Shown piece by piece: positions 54,311 through 63,123 of a stretch of 64,000 nt of DNA. Source of the stretch: Myxococcales bacterium (GTDB lineage: Bacteria; Myxococcota_A; Polyangia; Polyangiales; Polyangiaceae). Under the pieces are notes generated by a model. It did not search any database. It was not told the DNA's origin and was given only the letters and a program-made list of their open reading frames with translations. The first letter of the stretch is position 1, and each line of letters starts with the position of its first letter. Where the stretch lies: contig JADKKK010000002.1 in assembly GCA_016720545.1 (NCBI GenBank), positions 186,001 to 250,000 of the forward strand, in the 5' to 3' direction. A program made the translations under genes and the position numbers.

Positions 54311-55999
54311 ATGGCCCTCACGTGCGACTTCTTGGTCATCGGCAGCGGCATCGCGGGGCTCTCGTTCGCCCTCGAGGCGTCGGAGCTCGGCGACGTGACC
54401 ATCGTCACGAAGCGCGCGGCGGACGACTCCAACACGAAGTGGGCCCAGGGTGGCATCGCCGCGGTGCTCGCGCCGGGCGACACCTTCGAGGCGCACATCC
54501 AGGACACGCTCGTAGCCGGCGCGGGCCTCTCGCACGAGCGCGTCGTCGAGCTCTGCGTGAAGGGGGGCCCCGACCGCATCCGCATGCTCGATCGGCTCGG
54601 CACGCGCTTCGATCGGGCAGGGGTCCATGGCGCCCCCGCCGCCCCCTCCGGGGAGGGTGCGAAGGCCGGCGCGACCGCGGAGGGGAGCGAGCCCGAGTAC
54701 GACCTGCACCTCGAGGGTGGGCACTCGGCTCGCCGGATCGCGCACGCGGGGGACATGACGGGCCGCGAGATCGAGCGCGCGCTGCTCGAGGCCGTGCGCA
54801 AGAACCCTCGGGTGCGGGTGCTCGAGGAGACCATGGCGGTCGACCTCATCACGCTCGCGAAGTTCGGCGGCCCCGAAGTGTGCGCCGGCGCCTACGTCCT
54901 CGACGTCGCGGCGGGCAAGGTGCTCACGCTGATCGCGCGCCACACCGTGTTGGCCTCCGGGGGCGCCGGCAAGGTCTACCTCTACACGTCCAACCCCGAC
55001 GTGGCCACGGGCGACGGCGTGGCCATGGCCTACCGCGCGGGCGCGCTGCTGGCGAACATGGAGTTTTTCCAGTTCCACCCCACCTGCCTGTTCCACCCGC
55101 GGGCCAAGAGCTTCCTCATCAGCGAGGCGCTGCGCGGCGAGGGCGCGGTGCTGCGCAGGCTCGACGGAACGCCCTTCATGCGCGAGTACGACGAGCGCCT
55201 CGAGCTCGCCCCGCGCGACATCGTCGCCCGCGCGATCGACCACGAAATGAAGCGCTCCGGCGCCGACCACGTCTGGCTCGACATCACCCACAAGCCGGCC
55301 GACTTCGTGCGCGAGCGGTTCCCCGGGATCCACGCCGAGTGCCTCAAGTTCGGCATCGACATCGCGAAGGAACCCATCCCGGTGGTGCCTGCTGCACACT
55401 ACATGTGCGGCGGGGTCTCTACCGATCTGGAGGGGCGCACCACGATCCCGGGCCTCTGGGCGCTCGGCGAGTGTGCGCACACGGGGCTCCACGGCGCCAA
55501 CCGCCTCGCCTCGAACTCGCTGCTCGAGGGGGTCGTGTTCGCCCACCGAGCCGTCCGCGCGCTCGCGGAGGAGCGGGCGGGGGCCACGCCGCTCCGGCCG
55601 TTCCCCGAGGTGCCCGACTGGGACGTGGGACAGGCCGGCACGAGCGACGAGGCCGTCATCATCACGCAGAACTGGGACGAGCTGCGCCGCTTCATGTGGA
55701 ACTACGTGGGCATCGTGCGCAGCGATCGACGCCTGCGCCGCGCGGCCCGCCGCATCGCCCTCCTCCAAGAGGAAATCACCGAGTACTACTGGCAGTATTT
55801 CGTCACGCGCGACCTCCTCGAGCTGCGCAACATCGCGACCGTGGCGCAGCTCATCGTCGGCTGTGCCCAGGTCCGCAAGGAGAGCCGGGGCCTCCACTTC
55901 ACGACGGACCATCCCGCGGCCGATCCTCGGCTCGCGAGGACGGTCATCAAGCGAGGCGTGCCCGCGCAGCTCAGCGGCCTCGCGCCGACGGTGCGGTGA
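54311..55999 (+). CDS. nadB: L-aspartate oxidase
   Basis: 562 residues from ATG 54311. FAD motif GSGIAGLSFALEA at the N-terminus, then TKWAQGGIAAVL, the active-site region FHPTCLFHP and LISEALRGEG, and HYMCGGVSTDLEG and LHGANRLASNSLLEG. It oxidises aspartate to iminoaspartate, the first step of NAD synthesis, normally with NadA. nadA and nadC are not in the window; nadE is 8 kb away. The stop overlaps the next start by one base (TGATG). Confidence 0.95.
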   Translation: MALTCDFLVIGSGIAGLSFALEASELGDVTIVTKRAADDSNTKWAQGGIAAVLAPGDTFEAHIQDTLVAGAGLSHERVVELCVKGGPDRIRMLDRLGTRFDRAGVHGAPAAPSGEGAKAGATAEGSEPEYDLHLEGGHSARRIAHAGDMTGREIERALLEAVRKNPRVRVLEETMAVDLITLAKFGGPEVCAGAYVLDVAAGKVLTLIARHTVLASGGAGKVYLYTSNPDVATGDGVAMAYRAGALLANMEFFQFHPTCLFHPRAKSFLISEALRGEGAVLRRLDGTPFMREYDERLELAPRDIVARAIDHEMKRSGADHVWLDITHKPADFVRERFPGIHAECLKFGIDIAKEPIPVVPAAHYMCGGVSTDLEGRTTIPGLWALGECAHTGLHGANRLASNSLLEGVVFAHRAVRALAEERAGATPLRPFPEVPDWDVGQAGTSDEAVIITQNWDELRRFMWNYVGIVRSDRRLRRAARRIALLQEEITEYYWQYFVTRDLLELRNIATVAQLIVGCAQVRKESRGLHFTTDHPAADPRLARTVIKRGVPAQLSGLAPTVR

Positions 56000-56814
56000 T
56001 GGGCTCCGACGAGGACGACGACGACGGCGGTGGCCAAGGTGAGGGCGGCGGCGCGCCGCTCTCGTACCTCGGGGCCCTCGGGTGGACCTTCGGTCTGTCC
56101 GGCCTGACGGCGCTCATCGCGGTGGCAGCCTCTAGCCTGCGGCCTGGAGGCACGCTCGACGTGGGCACCGAGTTGCTCGCCACGGGCGCGGCGACCCTCA
56201 CGCTGCTCGTCGCGATCGCCCGCGTGCACTCACCGAGCGTCGAGCTGTCGGAGCTCGTCGGGCTCCGGCGCGTGCCGGCGGTGCTGGTGGTGCTCGCCCT
56301 CGTCGCAGGGGCCGGCCTCGTGTTTCCGCTCGCGCACCTCGACGCGCGCGTCGCCGAGCGCTTCCCGCTGGACGACGAGCTCCGCGAGTACCTCGCGACG
56401 GACACCCTCCGGCAGCGGCTGCTCTTGTCGGTCTTCGCGGTGTTCGGCCCCCTCTTGGCCGAGCTCTTCTACAGAGGCGCGCTGTTCGGCGCGCTCGAGC
56501 GCGACAAGCCCCGCGACACGGTGGTCTTCGTGGTGACGGCGCTCGCCGTGTTCCCGCCGAGCGCTCACGCGCTCTTCTCTGGGCTCGCCTTCGCCGCGAT
56601 CGCCAGCCACCTGCGCGGCGCGTCGGGCAGCGTGTGGCCCGCGTTGGCGCTCCGCTTTGGGGCGTCCGTGGTGGGCGTGGCGGCGCTGCTCACGCGCCAC
56701 GACGACGACCACCTCCCTCGGAACGCCACCGCGGCGTGCGTGGTGGCTGCGGGGCTCGCGCTGCTCTTCTTCTTCGTCCTCGCCCGCCGCGGTGCGCAGG
56801 ACACCGCGCGCTGA
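55999..56814 (+). CDS. CPBP (Abi/Rce1-like) membrane protein with a degenerate active site
   Basis: 271 residues with an acidic N-terminus and about seven hydrophobic segments. The first CPBP motif, normally EExxxR, reads AELFYRG (Ala154, Glu155, Arg159), so the first Glu is missing. The second motif region is VFPPSAHALF (His190), with one extra residue. The third His/Asn motif is not evident (ALRFGASV). The fold family is fairly clear, but protease activity is doubtful. ATG 55999 overlaps the nadB stop by one base, so the two are translationally coupled. Confidence 0.75.
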   Translation: MGSDEDDDDGGGQGEGGGAPLSYLGALGWTFGLSGLTALIAVAASSLRPGGTLDVGTELLATGAATLTLLVAIARVHSPSVELSELVGLRRVPAVLVVLALVAGAGLVFPLAHLDARVAERFPLDDELREYLATDTLRQRLLLSVFAVFGPLLAELFYRGALFGALERDKPRDTVVFVVTALAVFPPSAHALFSGLAFAAIASHLRGASGSVWPALALRFGASVVGVAALLTRHDDDHLPRNATAACVVAAGLALLFFFVLARRGAQDTAR

Positions 56815-56904
56815 GGGCCGCCCCGGGGCGGGGCGTGCGGTCGTGGCGCCGCGCGCGCGGTGGGGAGGGGCGGCACGGTCGGGCGCGCGCAGGCGCGGCC
56901 GCTA

Positions 56905-57780
56905 CTACTGGACGAGCTTGAACTCGACGCGGCGATTCTTCGCCTTGCCGTCTTTGGTCTTGTTGTCCGCGATCGGCTTCGTCGGGCCGTGCCCGACGGC
57001 GACGAGGCGGGTCGGCACGACGCCGTTCTTGACGAACCACGCCTTCACGGACTCGGCCCGGCGACGCGAGAGGTTGGTGTTCATCGCCTCGTTGCCTACG
57101 TTGTCCGTGTGACCGGAGATCTCCACGCGAACGTCGGGAAATTTCCTGAACACATCCGCGGCTTTGTTCAGCACGACGAACGACTTGGGATCGATGTCCG
57201 CGGAGCCGGGGACGAACACGATGCCGTCGATCGTGCCGGCGAACTGCTGCACGGCGAGGGGGACCTCGTCGGGGCAGCCGTCGTCGTCTTGGTAGCCGTT
57301 CTTGGTCTCGGGCTGCCGCGGGCAGCGGTCGGCGCTGTCGACGACGCCGTCGTGGTCCGTGTCCGCGTTGGGGTCCGGCGGCGGCGGAGGAGGCGGCGTC
57401 TCGGGACAGCCCCCGTTGGACTCGGGCCCTACCTCGCGGGGGCACTTGTCTTGGCTGTCGGGCAGTCCGTCGAAGTCGGCGTCGGGCGGCGGCGCGTTCG
57501 AGAGCATGCGCTCGGTGCGGCGCGTGAACGCGACCGTGCAGGTCGCGTTGTCCTGCGAGCGCTCGAACTTGTTGCATGCGTAGCTGCACGCGCGCTCGTC
57601 CGGCTGGCCGGTGAACTCGTTGTTCCAGGTCGGAGGGCTGCCCCCGGGGTGAACCTGGCAGGTGCACGAGCAAGTCCCGTCGAGAGCGACCTTCGTCGGG
57701 TCGTCCGCCGGGGGAGCGGCCTCACAACCTATGGCCCCGGCCAGCATCAGAACAGCGACGAGCGATTTCCCTGGGTTCAC
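56905..57780 (-). CDS. OmpA-family lipoprotein with thrombospondin type-3 repeats
   Basis: 291 residues from GTG 57780, chosen because GGAGGA stands 6 bases before it; the same GGAGGA directly touches ATG 57786. The lipobox is AIGC (Cys19). Then come a Cys-rich segment, two calcium-binding TSP3-type repeats (DADFDGLPDSQDKCP, DTDHDGVVDSADRCP), and the OmpA domain (FVPGSADIDPKS, EISGHTDNVGN, NLSRRRAESVKAWFV) that binds peptidoglycan. It is a Pal-like anchor between outer membrane and cell wall. Single gene. Confidence 0.88.
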   Translation of the reverse strand: MNPGKSLVAVLMLAGAIGCEAAPPADDPTKVALDGTCSCTCQVHPGGSPPTWNNEFTGQPDERACSYACNKFERSQDNATCTVAFTRRTERMLSNAPPPDADFDGLPDSQDKCPREVGPESNGGCPETPPPPPPPDPNADTDHDGVVDSADRCPRQPETKNGYQDDDGCPDEVPLAVQQFAGTIDGIVFVPGSADIDPKSFVVLNKAADVFRKFPDVRVEISGHTDNVGNEAMNTNLSRRRAESVKAWFVKNGVVPTRLVAVGHGPTKPIADNKTKDGKAKNRRVEFKLVQ

Positions 57781-57896
57781 GAACATTCCTCCACGGCTAG
57801 CGGGTCACGCTACATGGACACCCCGCTCGTGAGCAACACTTCTGGCGTCACGCGCGCCGAGCCTGGTCGCGCCTCGCGCACAGGCCCGCCCGCGGT

Positions 57897-59708
57897 TCAG
57901 TCGGAGATCGGCTCGATCAGCACGAACGCCACCCCCTCCGCGAAACGGTAGCGCGTGCGGCCGTGCTCACCCGCCTCGCGTACGCGTGAGACAAGGTTGG
58001 AACCCCCCATGAGCTCCCGCACTCTCGAGACGAGCACCCGGACGCGGTGCTCCGCGTCCGCGGAGTCCGGCCCCGGCCCACCCGCGGCGCGCAGGACCTC
58101 TTCAGCGGAGAGACCGTCTTTCGCGCGGCGGAGGAGCTCGACCACGAGCGGCTCGAGCGCGCGGCGCCGCTCGAGCGAGCGCGCGACGCCGCCCGCGTGG
58201 AGGGTGTGGGAGATGGTGTCGACGAACAGCCGCTCACCCCCGCCGGGTCGCGGCAGCTCGCCGGCGAGCGCGCGCGACACCCCCTCGCGCGTCGTCACGA
58301 AGAACCGCTCGTCGCGCGAGGGCTGCGCGTCCCCGCGGAGCATGCGCCCTGCGAACCGCACCACGCGGCTGTCACCGGAGCGGAGCCCGACCGCGTAGAG
58401 GGCGCGGCTCGCGTCTCGTTCCGGGAAAGCCCACCCGTGGAGCTCGCCCGACAGCGCCGCCCGTTCGACGCAGAGGAGCGCGACGGCGCGTTGGTCGAGC
58501 GCGAGCGCGCACCGTCCGAGCACGAGGTTCAGCGTCCCCGTCACGAAGGCCTGCGGCAGCACGGTCGCGTGCGGCAGCCCCTCGTCGAGCGCGGCCTGGT
58601 GCGCGAGGGAGGCCTCGAGGGTGCGCGCGCGCGTCGCGACGAGGTCCTGCGCGTCGATGGCGTCCACGTGCTTGAGCTCGGCCCGCAGCCGCTCGGCGAG
58701 GGCGAGGGAGGTGCGCGCGCGCGCCGCGCGGCCCGCGGCAGCGAGCGCGAAGGTTCGGTGGCTCACGAGCTGGTAGCGCAGCGTGGGCTGGTCGTCGCCG
58801 TCGAGGAACGCGAGGGCCTTGTCGAGCGCCGCGAGGGCGTGCTTGGGCCGATCGGCGGCGATCTCTACGAGGGCGAGCACGTCGTAGGCGTCGGCGTGGC
58901 GCCAGCCGGCAGCGAGGTCGCGGCCTAGCTCGCAGGCGGCCTCGGCGTGGGCGCGCGCCTCGGCGGCGAGCCCCGTGGCGCTCTGCGCGAGGGCGACGTT
59001 GCCGTGCGCGCGCATCGCGGCGCTGCCGCGCGTGGGGGCGCGCGCGAGCGCTTCGAGGTAGTGCGTCGCGGCGGCGCCCGGATCGGCGAGGCGCATCGCC
59101 AGGTGCCCTAGGCTCATCGAGATGGCGACCCGGAAACCGCCGTCCTCGAGCTGGGTCGCGACCTGCTCGGCGAGGCGAAGCGACCGCGCGGCGCCGTCGA
59201 GATCGCTGACACGAAGCTGGAGCTCGGCCCGCAAGAGGTGGAGGTCGAGGTGCTCGCGGAGCGCAGCGCCCGGGGCCACCCCCGAGAGCTCGCGCGAGGC
59301 GAGCGCCCGCTGCCGCTCGGCGTCGAGAGAGCGCCCCTCGAGGTTGGCCAGAGTGGCCCGCTCGAGCCCGAGGCGAGCGCGCTCGATCGGCTCCCAGCCC
59401 CGCGGGAGCGCTGGGAGCCCCTCGGCCAGGGAGCGCGCGCGCTCGAGGCGACCTGCTTCGCGGGTCGCCCGGATGAGCCGCACGGCGATCGCCGGTGGGA
59501 GCGGGAGGGGCGCGGCGTCGAGCGCGAGGGACTCGAGCCACGAGAGCACGAAGGTGCCCTCTTCGGCGCCAGCGAGCCGGTCGACCAGCTCCACGACCTT
59601 CGCCGCAGGCACGGTCGCGCAGGGCGGCTCGCGCGCCTCCACCGCGCTCTGCGGAGGGGATGTGGGCGGACCAGGCCCACCCTTCGGCAAGGTGTCACGT
59701 CCTGCCAT
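57897..59708 (-). CDS. TPR protein with C-terminal winged-helix domain (regulator)
   Basis: 603 residues from ATG 59708. Residues 40-470 are TPR-like repeats. Residues 480-600 form a winged-helix domain like those of OmpR/SARP-type regulators (RRRALEPLVVELLRRAKDGL, HRVRVLVSRVRELMGG, YRFAEGVAFVLI). Having the DNA-binding domain at the C-terminus is the reverse of SARPs. No signal peptide. TAGGCT lies 7 bases before the ATG. Divergent from wecB, which it might regulate; this is inference. Confidence 0.75.
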   Translation of the reverse strand: MAGRDTLPKGGPGPPTSPPQSAVEAREPPCATVPAAKVVELVDRLAGAEEGTFVLSWLESLALDAAPLPLPPAIAVRLIRATREAGRLERARSLAEGLPALPRGWEPIERARLGLERATLANLEGRSLDAERQRALASRELSGVAPGAALREHLDLHLLRAELQLRVSDLDGAARSLRLAEQVATQLEDGGFRVAISMSLGHLAMRLADPGAAATHYLEALARAPTRGSAAMRAHGNVALAQSATGLAAEARAHAEAACELGRDLAAGWRHADAYDVLALVEIAADRPKHALAALDKALAFLDGDDQPTLRYQLVSHRTFALAAAGRAARARTSLALAERLRAELKHVDAIDAQDLVATRARTLEASLAHQAALDEGLPHATVLPQAFVTGTLNLVLGRCALALDQRAVALLCVERAALSGELHGWAFPERDASRALYAVGLRSGDSRVVRFAGRMLRGDAQPSRDERFFVTTREGVSRALAGELPRPGGGERLFVDTISHTLHAGGVARSLERRRALEPLVVELLRRAKDGLSAEEVLRAAGGPGPDSADAEHRVRVLVSRVRELMGGSNLVSRVREAGEHGRTRYRFAEGVAFVLIEPISD

Positions 59709-59715
59709 CCAGGGG

Positions 59716-59721
59716 AGCCTA
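59716..59721 (-). promoter_or_regulatory. -10 box TAGGCT 7 nt before ATG 59708
   Basis: TAGGCT fits TAnnnT at the standard spacing for this window. A mirror-image box serves wecB 70 bases away. Confidence 0.4.
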
Positions 59722-59791
59722 GCGCGGATGGCGCGCGATGTGGAGCGCCCGCCCGCGCGACGATTTGCCGCCCGCGTGGCCGGCGCCCCGG

Positions 59792-59797
59792 TAGTCT
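59792..59797 (+). promoter_or_regulatory. -10 box TAGTCT 7 nt before wecB
   Basis: TAGTCT ends 7 bases before ATG 59805; the same hexamer serves the lipoprotein at 44007. Confidence 0.4.
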
Positions 59798-59804
59798 CGC
59801 GGGG

Positions 59805-60962
59805 ATGGCGTTCAAGATCCTATGTGTGGCAGGCGCGCGACCAAACTTCATGAAGATCGCGCCGATCTTGCGAGCGTTCGGGGGCGACCCGCGCTTCGAG
59901 GCGAAGCTCGTCCACACCGGGCAGCACTACGACGCGAAGTTGTCGAAGGTGTTCTTCGAGGACCTCAAGATCCCGCGCCCCGACATCGAGCTCGAGGTCG
60001 GCTCGGGCAGCCACGCGCAGCAGACCGCCGAGATCATGCGTCGCTTCGAGCCGATCTTGGAGGCCGAGCAGCCTCACGGCGTGCTCGTCGTCGGCGACGT
60101 CAACTCCACCGTGGGCTGCGCGGTGGTCACCTCGAAGTACTTTCTCCGCGAGCCCTACCTCTACCGCGGCCGCGCGCGGCAGCGCCCGCTGATGATCCAC
60201 GTGGAGGCGGGCCTTCGCAGCTTCGACGACGACATGCCCGAGGAGATCAACCGCAAGCTCACGGACGCCGTGAGCGATCTGCTCTATGTGTCCGACCCGT
60301 CGGGCACGACGAACCTCGCGAAGGAGGGCGTCGCCGAGGAGCGCTGGGCCTTCGTGGGCAACGTGATGATCGACACCCTGCTCGCGGCGCGCTCCGAGGC
60401 CGACAAGTCGAGGGTGCTCGCCGATCTCGGGCTCGAGGCCGGCTCCTACGGCCTGGTCACGCTGCACCGCCCGAGCAACGTCGACGACCCGGTGGCGCTG
60501 AGGAAGCTCCTCGGCACGCTCCTCGAGATCGCCAAAGACCTGCGGCTCGTGTTCCCGGTGCACCCGCGCACCCGAAAGCGCTTGGAAGACGCGGGCATCC
60601 AGCTCGACCCGGCGAGGTTTTTGGTGGTCGATCCGCAGGGATACCTCGACTTCATGAAGCTCACGGCCAGCGCGAAGTGTGTCCTCACCGATTCGGGCGG
60701 CGTGCAAGAGGAGACCACCGTGCTCGGCGTGCCGTGCATCACGCTGCGCGAGAACACGGAGCGCCCGGTCACTTGCGAGGAGGGCACGAACCAGCTCGCC
60801 GGCGTCGAGCGCGAGGCCATCCTCGCGGCGTACGCGCGCATCGACGAGGTGCGGGCGGCGGGCAAGGTGCCGCGCTTCTGGGACGGCAAGAGCGCGGCGC
60901 GCATCGTCGCCCACCTCGGCCAGTTGCTCGACGCGCCGGCGGCGCCCACGGAGCGGAGCTGA
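59805..60962 (+). CDS. wecB: UDP-N-acetylglucosamine 2-epimerase (non-hydrolysing)
   Basis: 385 residues. Marks are VAGARPNFMKIAPI at the start, VHTGQHYDAKLS, MIHVEAGLRSFD, EEINRKLTDAVSDLL, VTLHRPSNVDD, VFPVHPRTRKRL and LTDSGGVQEETTVLG, all typical of WecB. It converts UDP-GlcNAc to UDP-ManNAc for surface polysaccharide. The deacetylase-like gene follows 13 bases later, so the two probably form an operon. Sugar transferases are not in the window. Confidence 0.93.
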   Translation: MAFKILCVAGARPNFMKIAPILRAFGGDPRFEAKLVHTGQHYDAKLSKVFFEDLKIPRPDIELEVGSGSHAQQTAEIMRRFEPILEAEQPHGVLVVGDVNSTVGCAVVTSKYFLREPYLYRGRARQRPLMIHVEAGLRSFDDDMPEEINRKLTDAVSDLLYVSDPSGTTNLAKEGVAEERWAFVGNVMIDTLLAARSEADKSRVLADLGLEAGSYGLVTLHRPSNVDDPVALRKLLGTLLEIAKDLRLVFPVHPRTRKRLEDAGIQLDPARFLVVDPQGYLDFMKLTASAKCVLTDSGGVQEETTVLGVPCITLRENTERPVTCEEGTNQLAGVEREAILAAYARIDEVRAAGKVPRFWDGKSAARIVAHLGQLLDAPAAPTERS

Positions 60963-60975
60963 GCGGCGAGCGGCC

Positions 60976-62004
60976 ATGATGAAGACCCGTGTCTACATCA
61001 CCGTGGACGTCGAGTGCGCCGAGGAGCGCGGCGCCGACCGCCCCCTCCAAGGGTACGACGTGCGGGTCTTCGGGCGCTTCGCGAACCAGCCCACCGAGCT
61101 CGGGATCGATCGGCTGATGCGCGAGCTCGAGGCGCAGGGCCTGCGCGGCACCTTCTTCACTGAAGCGCTCGGATCACACACCTTCGGTCGGGCGGGCCTC
61201 GAGGCCGCGTGCCGAGACATGGTCCGCCGCGGCCACGACGTGCAGCTCCACACGCACCCCATCCAGCGCGTCGCCGACTACCGCACCCGGGGCCAGGCGC
61301 CGGTCGCCGACGACATCGGCGCCTACGACCTCCCCACGCAGGTCGCCCTCCTCCGAGAGGGCGTGGGGATCCTCGAGGCCTGCGGTGTCCCGAAGATTCG
61401 CGCGTTCCGAGCCGGGAATTTCGGCGCCAACAACGACACCTGGGCGGCCATGGCGCAGGCCGGTCTGGCGCTCTCGTCGAACTACAACCCCTGCTACTTC
61501 CAGAAGAACTGCGCGATGCGCTTCGAGGGCGCCGGCGCGGGCCTGTTCGTCGCTCCCCACGGCGTGTGGGAGCTCCCCATCAGCACGTTCACGGAGCGAG
61601 GCGGCGGCCAGCGCCACGTGCAGATTACAGCTATTTCTCTGGGCGAGACCCTCGACTACCTCGAGAAGGCGCGCGCGCTCGGGCTCCGCGAGGTGACCAT
61701 CGTCACGCACTCGTTCGAGCTCTGCCACATCGACTCGGTGTCGGCTCGGCTGGGGCGCCCGAACACCGTCAACCTGCTCCGCTTCCGCGGCCTCTGCGAG
61801 TTCCTCGGTCGGCGCCGGGCCGACTTCGAGGTCGACACGGTCGGAGCGCTCGCGTCGCGCCTCGAGGCGGGCGAGGAGCGCGCCCCCACGCCGCCCGTCA
61901 CCCGCCGCCCCGCGGGCTCGCTGCGGCGCAAGCTCGCGCGTCTGCCGCAGCAGGCCCTGAAGCGCCTCGAGGCCAGCGCCGGCTGGTCGCCTCCGCTGCT
62001 GTAG
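60976..62004 (+). CDS. NodB-like polysaccharide deacetylase family protein
   Basis: 342 residues from ATG 60976 (a second ATG follows directly). The NodB pattern is visible: TVDVE (Asp11, Glu13) in place of TFDDG, the His motif GHDVQLHTHP (His92, His94), and RAFRAGNFGANNDTW as the Arg motif. The C-terminal 80 residues are Arg/Pro-rich. Such enzymes remove acetyl groups from N-acetylated sugars; with WecB upstream, a role in surface glycan modification is likely. The first motif differs from the classical sequence, so activity is not certain. Confidence 0.8.
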   Translation: MMKTRVYITVDVECAEERGADRPLQGYDVRVFGRFANQPTELGIDRLMRELEAQGLRGTFFTEALGSHTFGRAGLEAACRDMVRRGHDVQLHTHPIQRVADYRTRGQAPVADDIGAYDLPTQVALLREGVGILEACGVPKIRAFRAGNFGANNDTWAAMAQAGLALSSNYNPCYFQKNCAMRFEGAGAGLFVAPHGVWELPISTFTERGGGQRHVQITAISLGETLDYLEKARALGLREVTIVTHSFELCHIDSVSARLGRPNTVNLLRFRGLCEFLGRRRADFEVDTVGALASRLEAGEERAPTPPVTRRPAGSLRRKLARLPQQALKRLEASAGWSPPLL

Positions 62005-62052
62005 CCCACCTGCGAGGCGGCCTCGCCGCTCGCCGCTCGCCCGCCAAGGTAC

Positions 62053-62098
62053 AAAAACGCCTCGCCCCGGCGGCGCCCGCGAGGGGCGAGCCGGGGCG
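62053..62098 (-). terminator. Intrinsic terminator of nadE
   Basis: CGCCCCGG (62063-62070) pairs with CCGGGGCG (62091-62098) around a GC-rich loop. On the minus strand the stem is followed by AGGCGTTTTTGT. A clear terminator between the convergent deacetylase and nadE genes. Confidence 0.8.
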
Positions 62099-62127
62099 CT
62101 GGCGACCGCGCGCCGGCGGTCAGCCGG

Positions 62128-63102
62128 TCAGCCCGTCGGCTCGGCGACCAGGATCGGCGCGGCGTGGAGGTACTTCGCGAAGGCGCGCTTCCCGTCGATG
62201 TCGCGGAACACCCGCTCCACCTGCTCGGCGCTGACGCCGAGCACGGGCGCGGCCTCGGCGGCCGACACGCCGTGGTTCTTCGCGTAGATGGCGAGGTCCA
62301 TCTTGTCGTACGGGAGGGAGTAGTAGAACTCCTCCTGCGACTGCGGCAGCGAGTAGGTGTCGGTCGTCGGGGGCCGACGGCGGACCTCCTCCGGCACACC
62401 CAGGTACTCGGCCATCGCGTACACCTGCGATTTGTACAAGTGCGCGATCGGCTTCACGTCTGCGGCGCCGTCGCCGAGCTTCACGAAGAAGCCTTGGTCG
62501 TATTCGACCAGGTTCGGCGTGCCCGAGACGGCGTAGTTCAGGCGGTCGGCGTGGTAATACTCCAGCATCTTGCGGCAGCGCTGCTTGAAGTTCGTCGCCG
62601 CGACGATGCCGAGGTAGCCGGGGAGGGGCAGGCGCGCCTTCACCTCCTTGCCCTCGGGGCTGAGGGCCACGACCGAGAAAACTCGGTACGAGTCGGTGTC
62701 GACGACCGACGGGAGCACGATCTTGCTCTTCCAGCCGGGGCCGTACTCGGGGATGGCGGTCTTGATGGCCTCGTCGCGGCGCTGGTAGGCGCGCGCGCCC
62801 TCGAGCAGCGGCGACATTTCCTCGACGGCGAAGTCGATCTCGAAGTGCTTGCACATGAGCGCCGACAGGTTGCGGGTGTCGTCGGAGTTCTCCTTCTCGG
62901 GGAGCTGAAGACCGAAGACCCGCTCCTTCCCGAACGCGCGCACCGAGAGCGCCCCGACGACGCTCGAGTCGATGCCACCCGAGAGCGCCACGATCACGCC
63001 CTTGCGCTTGAGCGTGCCGAGGACGGCCTCGCGGAGCTTGGCGGTGATGCGCTCGGTTTCTTGGGCGCAGTCGAGCGTGAGGACGTCTTTGCTAAAGGCC
63101 AT
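62128..63102 (-). CDS. nadE: NAD+ synthase, ammonia-dependent type
   Basis: 324 residues. The PP-loop SGGIDSS is at 41-47. There is no N-terminal glutaminase domain, so ammonia or a separate partner supplies nitrogen. Other marks are FGLQLPEKENSDDTRNL, SGTPNLVEYDQGFFVKLGDG and PIAHLYKSQVYAMAEYLGVP. It makes NAD from deamido-NAD, the last step of the pathway begun by NadB. AGGAG lies 11 bases before the ATG. The lipase-like gene ends 21 bases before its start, so the two may be co-transcribed. Confidence 0.95.
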   Translation of the reverse strand: MAFSKDVLTLDCAQETERITAKLREAVLGTLKRKGVIVALSGGIDSSVVGALSVRAFGKERVFGLQLPEKENSDDTRNLSALMCKHFEIDFAVEEMSPLLEGARAYQRRDEAIKTAIPEYGPGWKSKIVLPSVVDTDSYRVFSVVALSPEGKEVKARLPLPGYLGIVAATNFKQRCRKMLEYYHADRLNYAVSGTPNLVEYDQGFFVKLGDGAADVKPIAHLYKSQVYAMAEYLGVPEEVRRRPPTTDTYSLPQSQEEFYYSLPYDKMDLAIYAKNHGVSAAEAAPVLGVSAEQVERVFRDIDGKRAFAKYLHAAPILVAEPTG

Positions 63103-63123
63103 TTGCGCGCATTCTCCTGTGGG

